A stretch of DNA of 64,000 bases from Pseudomonas anatoliensis (GTDB lineage: Bacteria; Pseudomonadota; Gammaproteobacteria; Pseudomonadales; Pseudomonadaceae): positions 496,001 to 560,000 of the forward strand of contig NZ_JACVHC010000002.1 in the NCBI RefSeq assembly GCF_017976235.1. The letters run 5' to 3'. Below are positions 20,086 through 29,269 of this stretch, in pieces (position 1 is the first letter of the stretch; every line of letters begins with the position of its first letter). The notes beneath the pieces are model-generated. The model searched no databases, was not told where the DNA came from, and saw only the letters and a program-made list of their open reading frames with translations. The position numbers were made by a program, and so were the translations under genes.

Positions 20086-20322
20086 TCAAAAAACCAGACG
20101 TTCGGTAGCGTGAGCTGACAATGCCTGCTCAGGCTCGCTGACCGCCTGTGGGACAAAACCGCGCTGATCGCTTAACACCGCCAACTGCGGAGCTCTTTGC
20201 ACCTGCAGGTAATGCGGCATGCGTTGAGCCACCGACTCCGGCGCAGCTCGCTCGGGCAAAAAGTGAAAACCCATCAAAACCGCGAATGCAATTGCGTTTG
20301 CAAGCAAGAGAGTGCTGTTCAT
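20086..20322 (-). CDS. Small exported or membrane-anchored protein
   Basis: A 78-residue protein with an N-terminal hydrophobic segment (MNSTLLLANAIAFAVLMGF) and a soluble tail rich in Ala, Gln and Pro. GGAGC lies eight bases before the ATG. It is 20 bases upstream of the previous small membrane protein on the same strand, so the two probably share a transcript. No family was recognised. Confidence 0.6.
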   Translation of the reverse strand: MNSTLLLANAIAFAVLMGFHFLPERAAPESVAQRMPHYLQVQRAPQLAVLSDQRGFVPQAVSEPEQALSAHATERLVF

Positions 20323-20546
20323 GGGACGGTGCTCCGGTTGTTCTTCTATAGAACAGACAAAGCAGTCGTCGTGCCAACAGTCTAACCGCTGTTAAGTCCT
20401 TTAAAAACAAGGATTTGAGAGGGTTTTTCAACCGTTGCGGGTTGCAATCTGCAATGCTGGCGTTTTGGGGTAGTGCAAAATGCACGGTAAAGCTTCCCGC
20501 AGCATTGCGAGGCGCTTGCCTACACTTAAAAAGCCCTACGGACGAC

Positions 20547-20574
20547 ATGACAAATCGGGGCCCTGCCGTTAACA
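20547..20574 (+). promoter_or_regulatory. Candidate promoter of tRNA-Arg(CCU)
   Basis: -35-like ATGACA (20547-20552) and -10-like TTAACA (20569-20574) with a 16-base spacer, about 44 bases before the tRNA. Confidence 0.4.
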
Positions 20575-20617
20575 TGCACGCCGTCCGTCGCGCAGCGTCT
20601 GCTGCCGACAACTCAGT

Positions 20618-20694
20618 GTCTCAGTAGCTCAATTGGATAGAGCATCCCCCTCCTAAGGGGAAGGTTGGCAGTTCGAACCTGCCCTGGGACACCA
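20618..20694 (+). tRNA. tRNA-Arg (anticodon CCU)
   Basis: A 77-base cloverleaf with acceptor GTCTCAG/CTGGGAC, anticodon loop CTCCTAA giving CCU (20652-20654), T-arm GTTCGAAC and encoded CCA. It decodes AGG. This tRNA is a common integration site for genomic islands, but no integrase or attachment repeat follows here. Confidence 0.95.
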
Positions 20695-20771
20695 TATATT
20701 TCAGGCCTTCTGGCCACTTTTCTGCCAGCCGCGTTCCCTGCGATAGCAGCGCGGCAGCAGCAGGATAAAAT

Positions 20772-20808
20772 AAAGCCCCTTTCAGAATGATCTGGAAGGG
20801 GCTTTTTC
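20772..20808 (+). terminator. Terminator after tRNA-Arg(CCU)
   Basis: AAAGCCCCTT and CAGA pair with TCTG and AAGGGGCTTT, followed by TTTT, 78 bases downstream of the tRNA. Confidence 0.85.
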
Positions 20809-20834
20809 GTATTCACGGTTTAAGGATGTTGCCA

Positions 20835-21221
20835 ATGGATGGCCTGAAAATACTGTTCATCGTTTCGCTTGGATTTTTATCGCTGATCCAAGCGTCGCGA
20901 TCCTTTGCAGATAATGTCAGTGGGAAGAACCTCTATTCACAGCGGTGCGCCATGTGCCACGGGACAGATCTCAAAGCAACAGGGCCACTGGCTGATAAAA
21001 GCAATCCACCTACGCCTGATCTGACAACATCCGCTTTCAAACAGCGACTGAAGGCCTATCCGGGCGTTATCGTGTCATCAATAATTCTTCGCCCAAACGG
21101 GGATTTGATCCCGCGGACCTTGCAAGAGAATGGTGTAACGCTGGCGCCGCACGCTTGGACGGTTAAGGATTTTCGCGATTTGAATCAGTACATGAGTGGT
21201 GTGATTTCAAAAAGTCGGTGA
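20835..21221 (+). CDS. Small exported cytochrome c-like protein
   Basis: A 128-residue protein with a signal peptide (MDGLKILFIVSLGFLSLIQA, cleavage after SFA) and one haem c attachment site, CAMCH (C38, C41, H42). The rest resembles class I cytochrome c, with a possible distal Met in NQYMSG. The start at 20835 is preceded by AAGGA at 20822-20826; upstream in-frame ATGs at 20826 and 20787 are less well spaced. No redox partner gene is adjacent, so its electron donor is unknown. Probably periplasmic. Confidence 0.8.
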   Translation: MDGLKILFIVSLGFLSLIQASRSFADNVSGKNLYSQRCAMCHGTDLKATGPLADKSNPPTPDLTTSAFKQRLKAYPGVIVSSIILRPNGDLIPRTLQENGVTLAPHAWTVKDFRDLNQYMSGVISKSR

Positions 21222-21235
21222 TTTCAGATGAAGCA

Positions 21236-21270
21236 AAGCCCCGCACAGCGTCAGTTGTCGTGGCTTTTTC
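21236..21270 (+). terminator. Hairpin after the cytochrome c-like gene
   Basis: AAAGCC...GGCTTT arms with partial inner pairing and a TTTTT run. An imperfect stem between two convergent genes. Confidence 0.5.
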
Positions 21271-21287
21271 ATGTGCAGGCATCGGGA

Positions 21288-22664
21288 CTATTGCTCAGCG
21301 CCACCTCCGGGTTTGCCGATTGAAGTGCTTATCTCGGTAATGCGCCGACGGCCGTTGACCTTATAGTCGAGCTCTTGTTCTGCCTCGCCCGGTTTGCGCA
21401 CGGTTACTTGCGCGTACAAGCCATCCTTAGCGCTGTAGGTGCCGAACAAGTTATTCATTCTCGCAATAAAACACTCACCACCGGTGATCACCGGGAAGTC
21501 GGCGACTGGCTCGATGGCGTAATAGCCTGCTCCGTAGCCGTAATATTCCTCGACGTCTGTGGCGGACGCAGGAATGGGACAGAGGGGTTTTCTTTCTTGA
21601 CCTGTGTCGGGAGTGTCTTCCTCGACGGTGGCCAGGCCTTGGGCAAGTGCCCGGTGCAGGTCCGGCTTCAGTTTGTAAGTTTTTTTGTGATCATCATCAC
21701 GCTGAATGCGGGGGATGCTGAGTCGATAGCGGTAGCGAACCGTCAGCGTGGGCACTTCGCGGTTTACCTGCAACGGATTGAGCAGGTAGACATTATCAAT
21801 GCCGTACCCACCGTCGCGATAGGCGGCGTAGACCTTGCCGCGAATGCTGATCCAGTTCACGGACTGGTTGGCGCCGCGATCATTGGTGGAGTAGAGGGCG
21901 CCGCCAATGGATTCTCCCTCCGACGCTTGGGTTCTGCGGGTGAACCAGTCTCCGACGCGGCGATAGGTTCCAACGAAAGTGAACAGGCCGGTGCCGCCGC
22001 TGTAGGTCTGAACAATCAGGTCACGTTGCCCATCACTGTCCAGATCCAGCAGCGTGAATGATGTCGGGCCCTGTGCGGTGTCAGCCTCGAAATCAGTGGC
22101 GCTCAAAGCCTTCCACTCATCTCGGGAAACGCCTTTGGGGATGGCTTTCGGGAAGTGGGTTTTATCAGAATACTGATCGGCGTCCGGCTCTGCAGAAAAT
22201 GTGGTTTCAGGGCTTTTTAACGACAGTGAAGCGAGTGCCCGTTCCAGGGCAAACTCCGGATCATTTTTACTGATTGCCCGAATACTATTTTGCAGATCAT
22301 CCAATACCTGTTTATCGACGCCACTCGGCTGATGGGCGACAACTACTGTCCACTGCGCATGCAAAACCTTCAGTTGCTCGCGGTAGCGTTGATCCAGGCA
22401 GGCGACATCTTCAACGCAATCGTTGCGCACTTTCAACCAAAGCCGCTGAGTACGTTGGAGCTCGGGTTGTGCCTCGACAGAAGCCTTCATCAAACCCCGA
22501 TAAACCGTCCCCATCTGCGCATCCAGTTCATACAAACCTTTATTCGCGCAGATAGTGGTTTCAACGGCAGTCGCCGCTTTGCTGCAGTCCATTGCGTTCG
22601 CCATTGCCTGCTGGAGAAACAGCAGCGCACAGGCGGACACGATGTAGCGTCCTTTGATGTACAC
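21288..22664 (-). CDS. Exported protein with LprI-like (DUF1311) N-domain
   Basis: After a signal peptide (ending QQAMANA) the protein has DCSKAATAVETTICANKGLYE and MGTVYRGLM, the cysteine pattern of LprI/DUF1311 lysozyme-inhibitor-like domains. A later stretch, LLDLDSDGQRDLIVQTYSGG, looks like an FG-GAP-type calcium-binding repeat. The frame extends to an ATG at 22784, but that adds 40 residues with no signal peptide. The GTG at 22664, with AAGG before it, gives a proper basic n-region (YIKGRYIVSACALLF); a GTG at 22640 is also possible. About 458 residues, probably periplasmic. Exact role unknown. Confidence 0.7.
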   Translation of the reverse strand: MYIKGRYIVSACALLFLQQAMANAMDCSKAATAVETTICANKGLYELDAQMGTVYRGLMKASVEAQPELQRTQRLWLKVRNDCVEDVACLDQRYREQLKVLHAQWTVVVAHQPSGVDKQVLDDLQNSIRAISKNDPEFALERALASLSLKSPETTFSAEPDADQYSDKTHFPKAIPKGVSRDEWKALSATDFEADTAQGPTSFTLLDLDSDGQRDLIVQTYSGGTGLFTFVGTYRRVGDWFTRRTQASEGESIGGALYSTNDRGANQSVNWISIRGKVYAAYRDGGYGIDNVYLLNPLQVNREVPTLTVRYRYRLSIPRIQRDDDHKKTYKLKPDLHRALAQGLATVEEDTPDTGQERKPLCPIPASATDVEEYYGYGAGYYAIEPVADFPVITGGECFIARMNNLFGTYSAKDGLYAQVTVRKPGEAEQELDYKVNGRRRITEISTSIGKPGGGAEQ

Positions 22665-22874
22665 GAAGTAAGCCTTGTAGTGAGAGTTGTGCAGGCGCGC
22701 AGAGTAATCGCAGTGCGAGGAATCTTGAAGCGCGAGCTTCAGGGAACGCCACTTCTGGCCGATAAACACAAACGGTGACTTCAAAGTCGCGTGAAATCGC
22801 TTGATAGCATTTTGCCGCCAGCTATCATCTCCGCGCCCGAAATTGCCCTCACTTCAATTGCCTGGAAATCCTCG

Positions 22875-24479
22875 ATGCTGTCGTATCACCAAAAGCGTTT
22901 TCTGATCGTCGATGATTTCTCGGATTTTCGCAGTTCCGTGCGCTCGATGTTGCGCGAACTGGGCGTCAAGGACGTGGATACGGCGGACACCGGCGAGCAG
23001 GCGCTGAAGATGTGTGCGCAGAAGTCCTACGATTTCATCCTGCAGGATTTCCACCTCGGCGACGGTAAAAAGAACGGCCAGCAAGTCCTCGAAGACTTGA
23101 TGGTGGAAAAGCTCATCAGCCATGAAGCGGTGTTCGTCATGGTGACCGCCGAGACCAGTCAGGCGATGGTGCTTAGTGCTCTTGAGCATGAGCCGGATGC
23201 CTATCTGACCAAACCGTTCAACCGCTCGGGTCTGGCTCAGCGCCTTGAGCGTCTGGAGCAGCGCAAGACGTTGCTCAAACCGATTCTGCAAGCCCTCGAT
23301 CGTGGCAAACCGGTCGAGGTGCTCAATGCCTGCATCGCCCTGTGCAAGCAGGACATCCGCTATTCGCCGCTGTGCCTGCGTTACCGCGCCGATGCGCTGC
23401 GCGACCTGAATCAGAACGAAGCGCTGGAGCGTCTGTACGACAGCATCATTGCTGATCGACCGCTGCCTTGGGCTTTTGCCGGGTTGGGCAAGTTGTTGTT
23501 CAAGCGTGGCCAGGTTGCACAAGCCAAAGGCGTGTACGAGAAAGCCCTGAAAGTGTTCCCGTTGATGCCGTCGCTGTATGACGGCATGGCCGATGTGCTG
23601 GTTGCCGAGGGCGATACCAAAGGCGCGCAGCGGGTGCTGGAAGAGGCGATCCGGTTGTCGCCGCTGGCGGTGCGTCGACAGGCGTTGCTGGGCAAACTGG
23701 CGATGGCCAACGAAGATTTCGACACCGCCTCGCGCGCTTATCGTCAGGCCGTGGCGCAGGGCGCGCAGTCGCGATTCAAGGATGCGGAAAGCAACCTCGG
23801 CCTGGCCCACGCCTTGATCAGCAAGGGCAGTGAGCGCGGTCTCGACACCCGTACGCGGCTCGAGATCAACACCACGCTCAGCGCTGTGGCCAAAGAGAAC
23901 CCGAGCGATCCGGGCCTGCAGATTCGGGCGCGTCTGATGAAGGCCACCAGCCTGCTGCTCAATGATGCCGAAACCGCTGACAAGCTTACCGAGCAGGCAA
24001 TGATGCGCCTCGACGGCATGGAGCAGTTCATGAGTCCGGAGGCAGCGCTGCTGGTCGCCAAGCAGTTGCAGATGCTCGGTCAGGCCGAGGCGGGCAACTC
24101 GATGCTCAAGAGTTGTGCGGAGATCTACGGCGACGATCAGGCGGTGATGAAAGACATCGCCAAGCTCACCGATGACCCGACTATCCTCAGTTCCAGCAAC
24201 GCCGCCGCCGACCTCAATCGTCAGGGCGTGCGCGTGTACAAGACCGGCAATCTGGTGGAGGCCCGCGAGGTGTTCCGCAAGGCGCTGAAGATGCAACCGA
24301 AGAACATCAGTATTGCGCTGAACATGGCCCAGTCGCTGCTGCACGGCACCGACACCAGTGTGCCGTCGGCGGAGCTGGAAGAATGTCGGGCCTGCCTGAA
24401 AATGGTCGGCCTGATGCCCGACACCGACGCGCGTCATGCGCGTTATCAGAAGCTGAAAAGCAAGGCGTTTGGCGAATGA
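22875..24479 (+). CDS. Response regulator with receiver and TPR domains
   Basis: A 534-residue protein. The N-terminal receiver (about 9-125) has the acidic pair in IVDDFSD, phospho-acceptor D58 in FILQDFHLG, the conserved Thr in MVTAETS and Lys in YLTKPF. The remainder is helical with TPR-like repeats (for example 'GQVAQAKGVYEKALKVFP', 'GNLVEAREVFRKALKMQP') and no DNA-binding domain, so output is probably by protein contact. The start at 22875 is preceded by GGAAA; 28 open codons upstream overlap the divergent region. Its stop overlaps the kinase start (ATGA), so the two form a unit. Confidence 0.88.
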   Translation: MLSYHQKRFLIVDDFSDFRSSVRSMLRELGVKDVDTADTGEQALKMCAQKSYDFILQDFHLGDGKKNGQQVLEDLMVEKLISHEAVFVMVTAETSQAMVLSALEHEPDAYLTKPFNRSGLAQRLERLEQRKTLLKPILQALDRGKPVEVLNACIALCKQDIRYSPLCLRYRADALRDLNQNEALERLYDSIIADRPLPWAFAGLGKLLFKRGQVAQAKGVYEKALKVFPLMPSLYDGMADVLVAEGDTKGAQRVLEEAIRLSPLAVRRQALLGKLAMANEDFDTASRAYRQAVAQGAQSRFKDAESNLGLAHALISKGSERGLDTRTRLEINTTLSAVAKENPSDPGLQIRARLMKATSLLLNDAETADKLTEQAMMRLDGMEQFMSPEAALLVAKQLQMLGQAEAGNSMLKSCAEIYGDDQAVMKDIAKLTDDPTILSSSNAAADLNRQGVRVYKTGNLVEAREVFRKALKMQPKNISIALNMAQSLLHGTDTSVPSAELEECRACLKMVGLMPDTDARHARYQKLKSKAFGE

Positions 24480-25168
24480 AACAAGACGAGCAGGCTCTGG
24501 ATTTTTCCACGGTGATCGCCTCCACCGTCCACGACATGAAGAACTCGCTGGCCATGCTCATGCAGGCCCACAGCCAATGGCTGGCGCGTCTGCCGCAGGC
24601 GCAGCGCGAAGGCTCGGAGCAGGGCGTGATCGACTTCGAGTTCGCCCACCTCAACGGCATGCTGGTGCAACTGCTCGGGCTGTATAAGCTCGGCGTCAAC
24701 CAGATGCCGTTACAGCCTGCGTACCACGAACTCGATGATTTCATCGAGGCGCAACTGGCGGCGCATCAAGAAGTGTTCGCCAGTCGCGGGATCATCGCGA
24801 CCTATGAAGTTGATCCGCTGATTCCGCTGGGTTTCTTCGATCGCGAATTGGTCGCTTCGGTGTTGGGCAACTGCATCAATAACGCCATCCGTTACGCCCG
24901 CGAGTCGTTGCTGATCAGCGTAAGCGACGAGGCCGGACAATTGGTGATAAGCATCAACGATGACGGCGACGGTTATCCGGCCCAGATGCTCGAACGTCAG
25001 GCCGACTACGTGCAGGGCATCAATCACAGCAGCGGCAGCACCGGGCTAGGCCTGTATTTCGCCAATCGAATTGCGGCGTTGCATCAGCGCAATGGCGTTG
25101 AAGGGCGCACCGAAATCGGCAATGGCGGGCCATTGGGTGGCGGAGTGTTCAGTCTCTATCTCCCCTGA
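24476..25168 (+). CDS. Small sensor histidine kinase, no obvious sensor domain
   Basis: A 230-residue kinase overlapping the receiver-TPR gene by four bases (ATGA). It starts almost directly with the dimerisation/phospho-acceptor helix, STVHDMKNSLAML (H19), followed by an HATPase domain with N-box NCINNAIRYA, G-boxes NDDGDGYP and GSTGLGLYFA. There is no transmembrane segment or PAS/HAMP, so it is cytoplasmic and presumably senses through partners or through the TPR protein. The H-box resembles the HDMKN type seen in unorthodox Pseudomonas kinases. Confidence 0.88.
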   Translation: MKQDEQALDFSTVIASTVHDMKNSLAMLMQAHSQWLARLPQAQREGSEQGVIDFEFAHLNGMLVQLLGLYKLGVNQMPLQPAYHELDDFIEAQLAAHQEVFASRGIIATYEVDPLIPLGFFDRELVASVLGNCINNAIRYARESLLISVSDEAGQLVISINDDGDGYPAQMLERQADYVQGINHSSGSTGLGLYFANRIAALHQRNGVEGRTEIGNGGPLGGGVFSLYLP

Positions 25169-25186
25169 CACCCGCTCTGCGTCATG

Positions 25187-25275
25187 TGAGCTGCCGAAGG
25201 CTCGGGGCGCGATCGGACGATCTTTTGATATTGAAAAAGCAACATCAAAAGATCGCAGCCTGCGGCAGCTCCTAC
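25187..25275. repeat. Family B palindromic repeat, diverged copy
   Basis: GAGCTGCCGAAGGCT on the left and AGCCTGCGGCAGCTCCTAC on the right. The left arm is interrupted by a 16-base GC-rich insertion compared with the other copies, making this the most diverged member. Confidence 0.75.
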
Positions 25276-25379
25276 ATGGGGCATGGGATTTTGTTTGACG
25301 CTGCTTGATATTGCGAACAGCCGGAGCCTATTTTGTACGGGTCGCCGTTCGCGGCTCGCACAATAACAAGGATTGCGTC

Positions 25380-26723
25380 ATGACAACCGATGGCCAGCGT
25401 TCACTCGCACAGCGACTGACGGGCATTGATGAGATTGAATGTGTCACGCCGGATTTGAACGGCGTACCACGGGGCAAGGTAATGACTGCCGAGGGTTTCC
25501 TCGAAGGGCGGCGCTTGCAGTTGGCGCGGGGTGTGCTGCTGCAATGCATCATGGGGGGGTATCCGCCGGCGCGGTTTTACGGCAGTGATGACGGCGACCT
25601 GGCGCTGATTGCCGAGCCAGGCCAGATTCATCGCTTGCCGTGGAGCGACGAACCACGTGCTCTGGCGATTTGCGATGCCGATGAGCTGACCGGCGAAAGC
25701 TCCAGTCTGTCGACCCGCGGCCAGCTCAAGGCAGTCATCGCCCGTTACGCGGCGCGCGGCCTGGCACCGGTGGTGGCGACCGAACTGGAGTTCTTCGTGT
25801 TCGCACCGAACACCGATCCAACCCAACCGTTTCGCCCGCCAGTTGGCCTCGATGGTCGCCGCGAGGATGGCTTGTCGGCGTTCAGCGTCAGCTCCAATAA
25901 CGGTCTGCGGCCGTTCTTCAGCGAAGTGTATAAATGCATGGCGGCCCTCGGTTTGCCGCGCGATACCTTCATGCATGAAATGGGCGTCAGCCAGTTCGAG
26001 ATCAACCTGCTGCATGGCGATCCGCTGCTGCTGGCCGACCAGACGTTCCTGTTCAAGCATCTGCTTAAAGAAGTCGCGCTCAAGCATGGCTTGACCGTGG
26101 TGTGCATGGCTAAGCCACTGGCGCACACGCCGGGCAGCTCGATGCATATTCACCAGAGCATCGTCGACATCGCCACGGGTAAAAACGTCTTCAGTGACGA
26201 GCACGGTGAGCCGACCGCGATGTTCCGCCACTTCATCGGCGGGCAGCAGGCCGGCATGGCCGATTTCACCGCACTGTTTGCACCCAATGTGAACTCCTAC
26301 CAGCGCCTGTGCCATCCGTACGCGTCGCCGAACAACGCCTGCTGGTCGCACGATAACCGTGCGGCCGGGTTGCGGATTCCGGCCAGTGCGCCGGTCGCTC
26401 GTCGGGTGGAAAACCGTTTGCCGGGCGCCGATGCCAACCCCTATCTGGCGATCGCCGCCAGTCTGGCCGCCGGTTTGCATGGCATCGAGCATGAGCTTGA
26501 GCCGAGCGAAGCGATTCAGGGCGAGTTCGCGGTGCCGGACAATCTTTCGCTGCCGTGTACCTTGCACGCCGCGCTTGAGCGTCTGAAGCGTAGTCAATTG
26601 GCGAGGGAACTGTTTGGACAGGAGTTCATCGAAGGCTACATCGCTTCGAAGACCATGGAATTGACCAGCTTCTTTGATGAAATAACTCCCTGGGAACGGC
26701 GTGTTCTAGCAGCCCAGGCCTGA
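25380..26723 (+). CDS. Glutamine synthetase-family enzyme (gamma-glutamylpolyamine synthetase-like)
   Basis: A 447-residue GS-III/PuuA-like ligase. It has the N-terminal beta-grasp (VTPDLNGVPRGKVM) and the catalytic domain with ATELEFFVF (metal Glu), HEMGVSQFEINL, GSSMHIHQS and RRVENRLPGADANPY. Relatives in Pseudomonas (SpuI/PauA group) glutamylate putrescine or other amines to start their breakdown, rather than making glutamine. An AAGG site precedes the ATG at 25380; 25 further open codons upstream are not conserved-looking. The following MFS gene could be a related transporter. The exact amine substrate cannot be told from sequence. Confidence 0.85.
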   Translation: MTTDGQRSLAQRLTGIDEIECVTPDLNGVPRGKVMTAEGFLEGRRLQLARGVLLQCIMGGYPPARFYGSDDGDLALIAEPGQIHRLPWSDEPRALAICDADELTGESSSLSTRGQLKAVIARYAARGLAPVVATELEFFVFAPNTDPTQPFRPPVGLDGRREDGLSAFSVSSNNGLRPFFSEVYKCMAALGLPRDTFMHEMGVSQFEINLLHGDPLLLADQTFLFKHLLKEVALKHGLTVVCMAKPLAHTPGSSMHIHQSIVDIATGKNVFSDEHGEPTAMFRHFIGGQQAGMADFTALFAPNVNSYQRLCHPYASPNNACWSHDNRAAGLRIPASAPVARRVENRLPGADANPYLAIAASLAAGLHGIEHELEPSEAIQGEFAVPDNLSLPCTLHAALERLKRSQLARELFGQEFIEGYIASKTMELTSFFDEITPWERRVLAAQA

Positions 26724-26792
26724 CGTACCATCGTCACCGGGCTATCGTTCTGGTAGCCCGATCTTTACTGCAAGGAGCCGCTCGGAACGCCG

Positions 26793-28175
26793 ATGCGCCA
26801 AATCTGGAAATCCTTTCGAGCGCTGTATTTCGCCTCGCTGATGATGTTGATCGGCTCGGGCCTTTTGTCTACTTATCTGGCATTGCGCCTGGCCGCCGAG
26901 AATGTCGACGGACTGTGGGTCGGTGCGCTGATGGCGGCCAACTATTTCGGCCTGGTGCTGGGTGGCAAGATCGGCCATCGGTTGATCGCCCGGGTCGGTC
27001 ATATCCGGGCGTATTCCGCGTGTGCCGGGATCGTCGGTGCGGCGGTACTTGGCCACGGCATGGTCGATTGGTTGCCGGCGTGGCTGGTGCTGCGGACCAT
27101 CGTCGGTCTGGGCATGATGTGCCAATACATGGTGATCGAGAGCTGGCTCAATGAGCAGGCTGATGCCAATCAACGTGGGTTGGTGTTCAGCGGCTACATG
27201 ATTGCCTCGTACCTGGGGCTGGTGCTCGGTCAGCTGATTCTGGTCATGCACCCGGGGCTGGGTCTGGAACTGCTGATGCTGGTCGCGCTGTGCTTTGCCC
27301 TGTGTCTGGTGCCAGTGACGCTGACCCGGCGGATTCACCCGGCGCCACTGCATCCGGCACCGATGGAGCCGCGCTTCTTTATCAAGCGCGTGCCGCAGTC
27401 GTTAAGCACGGTGCTCGGTGCGGGATTGATCATCGGCGCGTTCTACGGTCTGGCACCGTTGTATGCGTCGCAGCAGGGGCTGTCGACCGAGCAGGTCGGT
27501 CTGTTCATGGGTAGCTGCATCTTTGCCGGACTGCTGGTGCAGTGGCCGTTGGGCTGGCTGTCTGATCGTTATGACCGCGCGCTGCTGATCCGTTGCTTCG
27601 CCGGTTTCCTTGCGGTGGCGGCGTTGCCATTGGCGATCATGCCGCAGGTGCCGTTGGAGGTGCTGTTCGTGGTCGGCTTCTTCTGCTCGCTGGTGCAGTT
27701 CTGTCTGTATCCGTTGGCGGTGGCGTTTTCCAACGACCACGTCGAAGGTGATCGGCGCGTGTCGCTGACGGCGATGCTGCTGGTCACTTACGGGGTGGGT
27801 GCGAGTATCGGGCCATTGCTGGCGGGTGTGCTGATGAAGTTTCTCGGCAGCCAGAGCCTGTATGCGTTCTTCAGCTTCTTTGCGCTGGTGCTGGTGTGGC
27901 GAATCCGCCCGAAAGCGGTGACCAATCTGCATCAGGTCGACGACGCGCCGCTGCATCACGTGGCGATGCCGGACAGCATGTCGAGTTCGCCGCTGGTCGC
28001 TGCGCTTGATCCGCGAGTGGATGAGCAGGTGGTGCAGGAGCAGATGCAGAATCCGGTGTCGCCGGAACCAGAGCCGGAGCCTGAAACAGAGCCTGAATCT
28101 CCATCTGAGCCAGAAGCAAGCCCCGATGACGACGGCGAAAAACCAACACCGGATATCAGCGGTGCCAGGCCTTGA
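26793..28175 (+). CDS. MFS transporter (YcaD-like) with acidic C-terminal tail
   Basis: A 460-residue major facilitator with about 12 transmembrane helices in residues 8-370, including the loop motif GGKIGHRLIARVG after TM2 and GWLSDRYDRALLIR between TM8 and TM9. It resembles YcaD/YfkF-type carriers. The last 90 residues are cytoplasmic and unusual: a run of Pro-Glu repeats (PEPEPEPETEPE) and acidic residues. It is 69 bases downstream of the GS-family gene, with AAGGAG before its ATG, suggesting co-transcription. Substrate unknown. Confidence 0.85.
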   Translation: MRQIWKSFRALYFASLMMLIGSGLLSTYLALRLAAENVDGLWVGALMAANYFGLVLGGKIGHRLIARVGHIRAYSACAGIVGAAVLGHGMVDWLPAWLVLRTIVGLGMMCQYMVIESWLNEQADANQRGLVFSGYMIASYLGLVLGQLILVMHPGLGLELLMLVALCFALCLVPVTLTRRIHPAPLHPAPMEPRFFIKRVPQSLSTVLGAGLIIGAFYGLAPLYASQQGLSTEQVGLFMGSCIFAGLLVQWPLGWLSDRYDRALLIRCFAGFLAVAALPLAIMPQVPLEVLFVVGFFCSLVQFCLYPLAVAFSNDHVEGDRRVSLTAMLLVTYGVGASIGPLLAGVLMKFLGSQSLYAFFSFFALVLVWRIRPKAVTNLHQVDDAPLHHVAMPDSMSSSPLVAALDPRVDEQVVQEQMQNPVSPEPEPEPETEPESPSEPEASPDDDGEKPTPDISGARP

Positions 28176-28221
28176 ATAAGGCAGAGCAATCAACTGAGGA
28201 TTTGGGAGTTGCGCGGGCTTT

Positions 28222-28350
28222 TGTGGCGAGGGGATTTATCCCCGATGGGCTGCGCAGCGGCCCAAATCCTTTTGACCTGATCTCACTGTTACACCGCATT
28301 GAATGGTTTTTGGGGTGCTTCGCGCCCCATCGGGATAAATCCCCTCGCCA
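28222..28350. repeat. Family A palindromic repeat
   Basis: A 129-bp copy with arms TGTGGCGAGGGGATTTATCC and complement; the right arm lacks one G of GGGGATAAAT. The loop is longer than in the copy at 2324-2418. Confidence 0.85.
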
Positions 28351-28392
28351 CAGGGATTTCCTAGCGCTTCAATCCTTTGGCAGACAAAAAAA

Positions 28393-28420
28393 AGGGCAGT
28401 CACCGCGAGGTGACTGCCCT
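28393..28420. terminator. Bidirectional terminator between the MFS gene and ycgR
   Basis: AGGGCAGTCACC-GCGA-GGTGACTGCCCT with an A tract on the left and a T tract on the right, so it can end both convergent transcripts. Confidence 0.9.
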
Positions 28421-28439
28421 TTTTATTTGCGCGTACGAC

Positions 28440-29186
28440 TCACATATCGTCTTTGTCGAAACGCCGTGCTTCACGTTGCAACTGATAGACGAAACGCTCG
28501 ACGTTGCGCGCGGCCGGGCCACTGATGTTGTGGAAACGCAGGCCGGCGAAGGTGATGTTGAGTTTTTCTTCGAAGTGCAGATAACGCAGTTCGACTGAAA
28601 TCGGCTGGTTGCCGAACAGTGGCGGGGCAATCATGCGGTCGTAGACCTGGCCCAGTTGCAGCCGGTCAGTGATGTCGCCTTCAAAGCGCAGTTTGCAACC
28701 GGTGGCGGAAATATCCAGCAGTTTGCCCTGGATCGGCGCCTTGAGCTTTTCGCCACCCAATTCAACGCTGACCAGGTCGGTCAGTTTCAGTGCTGCGCGA
28801 AACGCGTTGCGGCGCTGGTGATAAACCACTTCGGTCGGCAGCTCGCCGGTGTAAAAGCGGTCGCCGTCGGATTCTTCGATGTTCAGCGTACCGTTGCATT
28901 CCCAGGCAATGCGCACGCCATCATGAAAGCCTTCAACCCTGAACGGTTCACCGGCGAGCAGAAAGCGTTCGCCGTCGCGCGGGATCATTTCGTCCAGAGC
29001 GATCGAGGCGCTGTCGCGGTCGACTTTGATCAGGTAGCTCTGGAAGCGCTGGCTGCGTTCATGGAACGTGATGATCAGCGGGTCGTGACTGTCTTGCAGT
29101 TGACGCAGGTTGCTGGAGATTTCCAGGGGCGTGGTGAGCACCTTAGGTGGCTGCGGAGCATCATCCGCGCTTAGGGCGTTTGGCAC
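28440..29186 (-). CDS. ycgR: c-di-GMP-binding flagellar brake YcgR/FlgZ
   Basis: A 248-residue protein with an N-terminal YcgR domain (about 20-120) and a C-terminal PilZ domain. The c-di-GMP contacts are visible: HQRRNAFR (RxxxR-type motif) and [11 protein letters not shown] (D/NxSxxG). On binding c-di-GMP, this family slows or biases the flagellar motor. It is placed directly after flgMN, as FlgZ is in other pseudomonads, tying it to flagellar control. The gap of 83 bases to flgN suggests the same transcript. Confidence 0.93.
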   Translation of the reverse strand: MPNALSADDAPQPPKVLTTPLEISSNLRQLQDSHDPLIITFHERSQRFQSYLIKVDRDSASIALDEMIPRDGERFLLAGEPFRVEGFHDGVRIAWECNGTLNIEESDGDRFYTGELPTEVVYHQRRNAFRAALKLTDLVSVELGGEKLKAPIQGKLLDISATGCKLRFEGDITDRLQLGQVYDRMIAPPLFGNQPISVELRYLHFEEKLNITFAGLRFHNISGPAARNVERFVYQLQREARRFDKDDM

Positions 29187-29269
29187 GTTCTCTCAATCTC
29201 CAGACAAAATTTGACGATGAATGGCCAGCATTTTGCCAGCATGTTCCGCGTGTTGATAGTGCGAATGGC

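Noticed and set aside
20618..20694. tRNA-Arg(CCU) as an island attachment site
   Set aside because: No integrase, no direct repeat of the tRNA 3' end and no composition change in the next kilobases.
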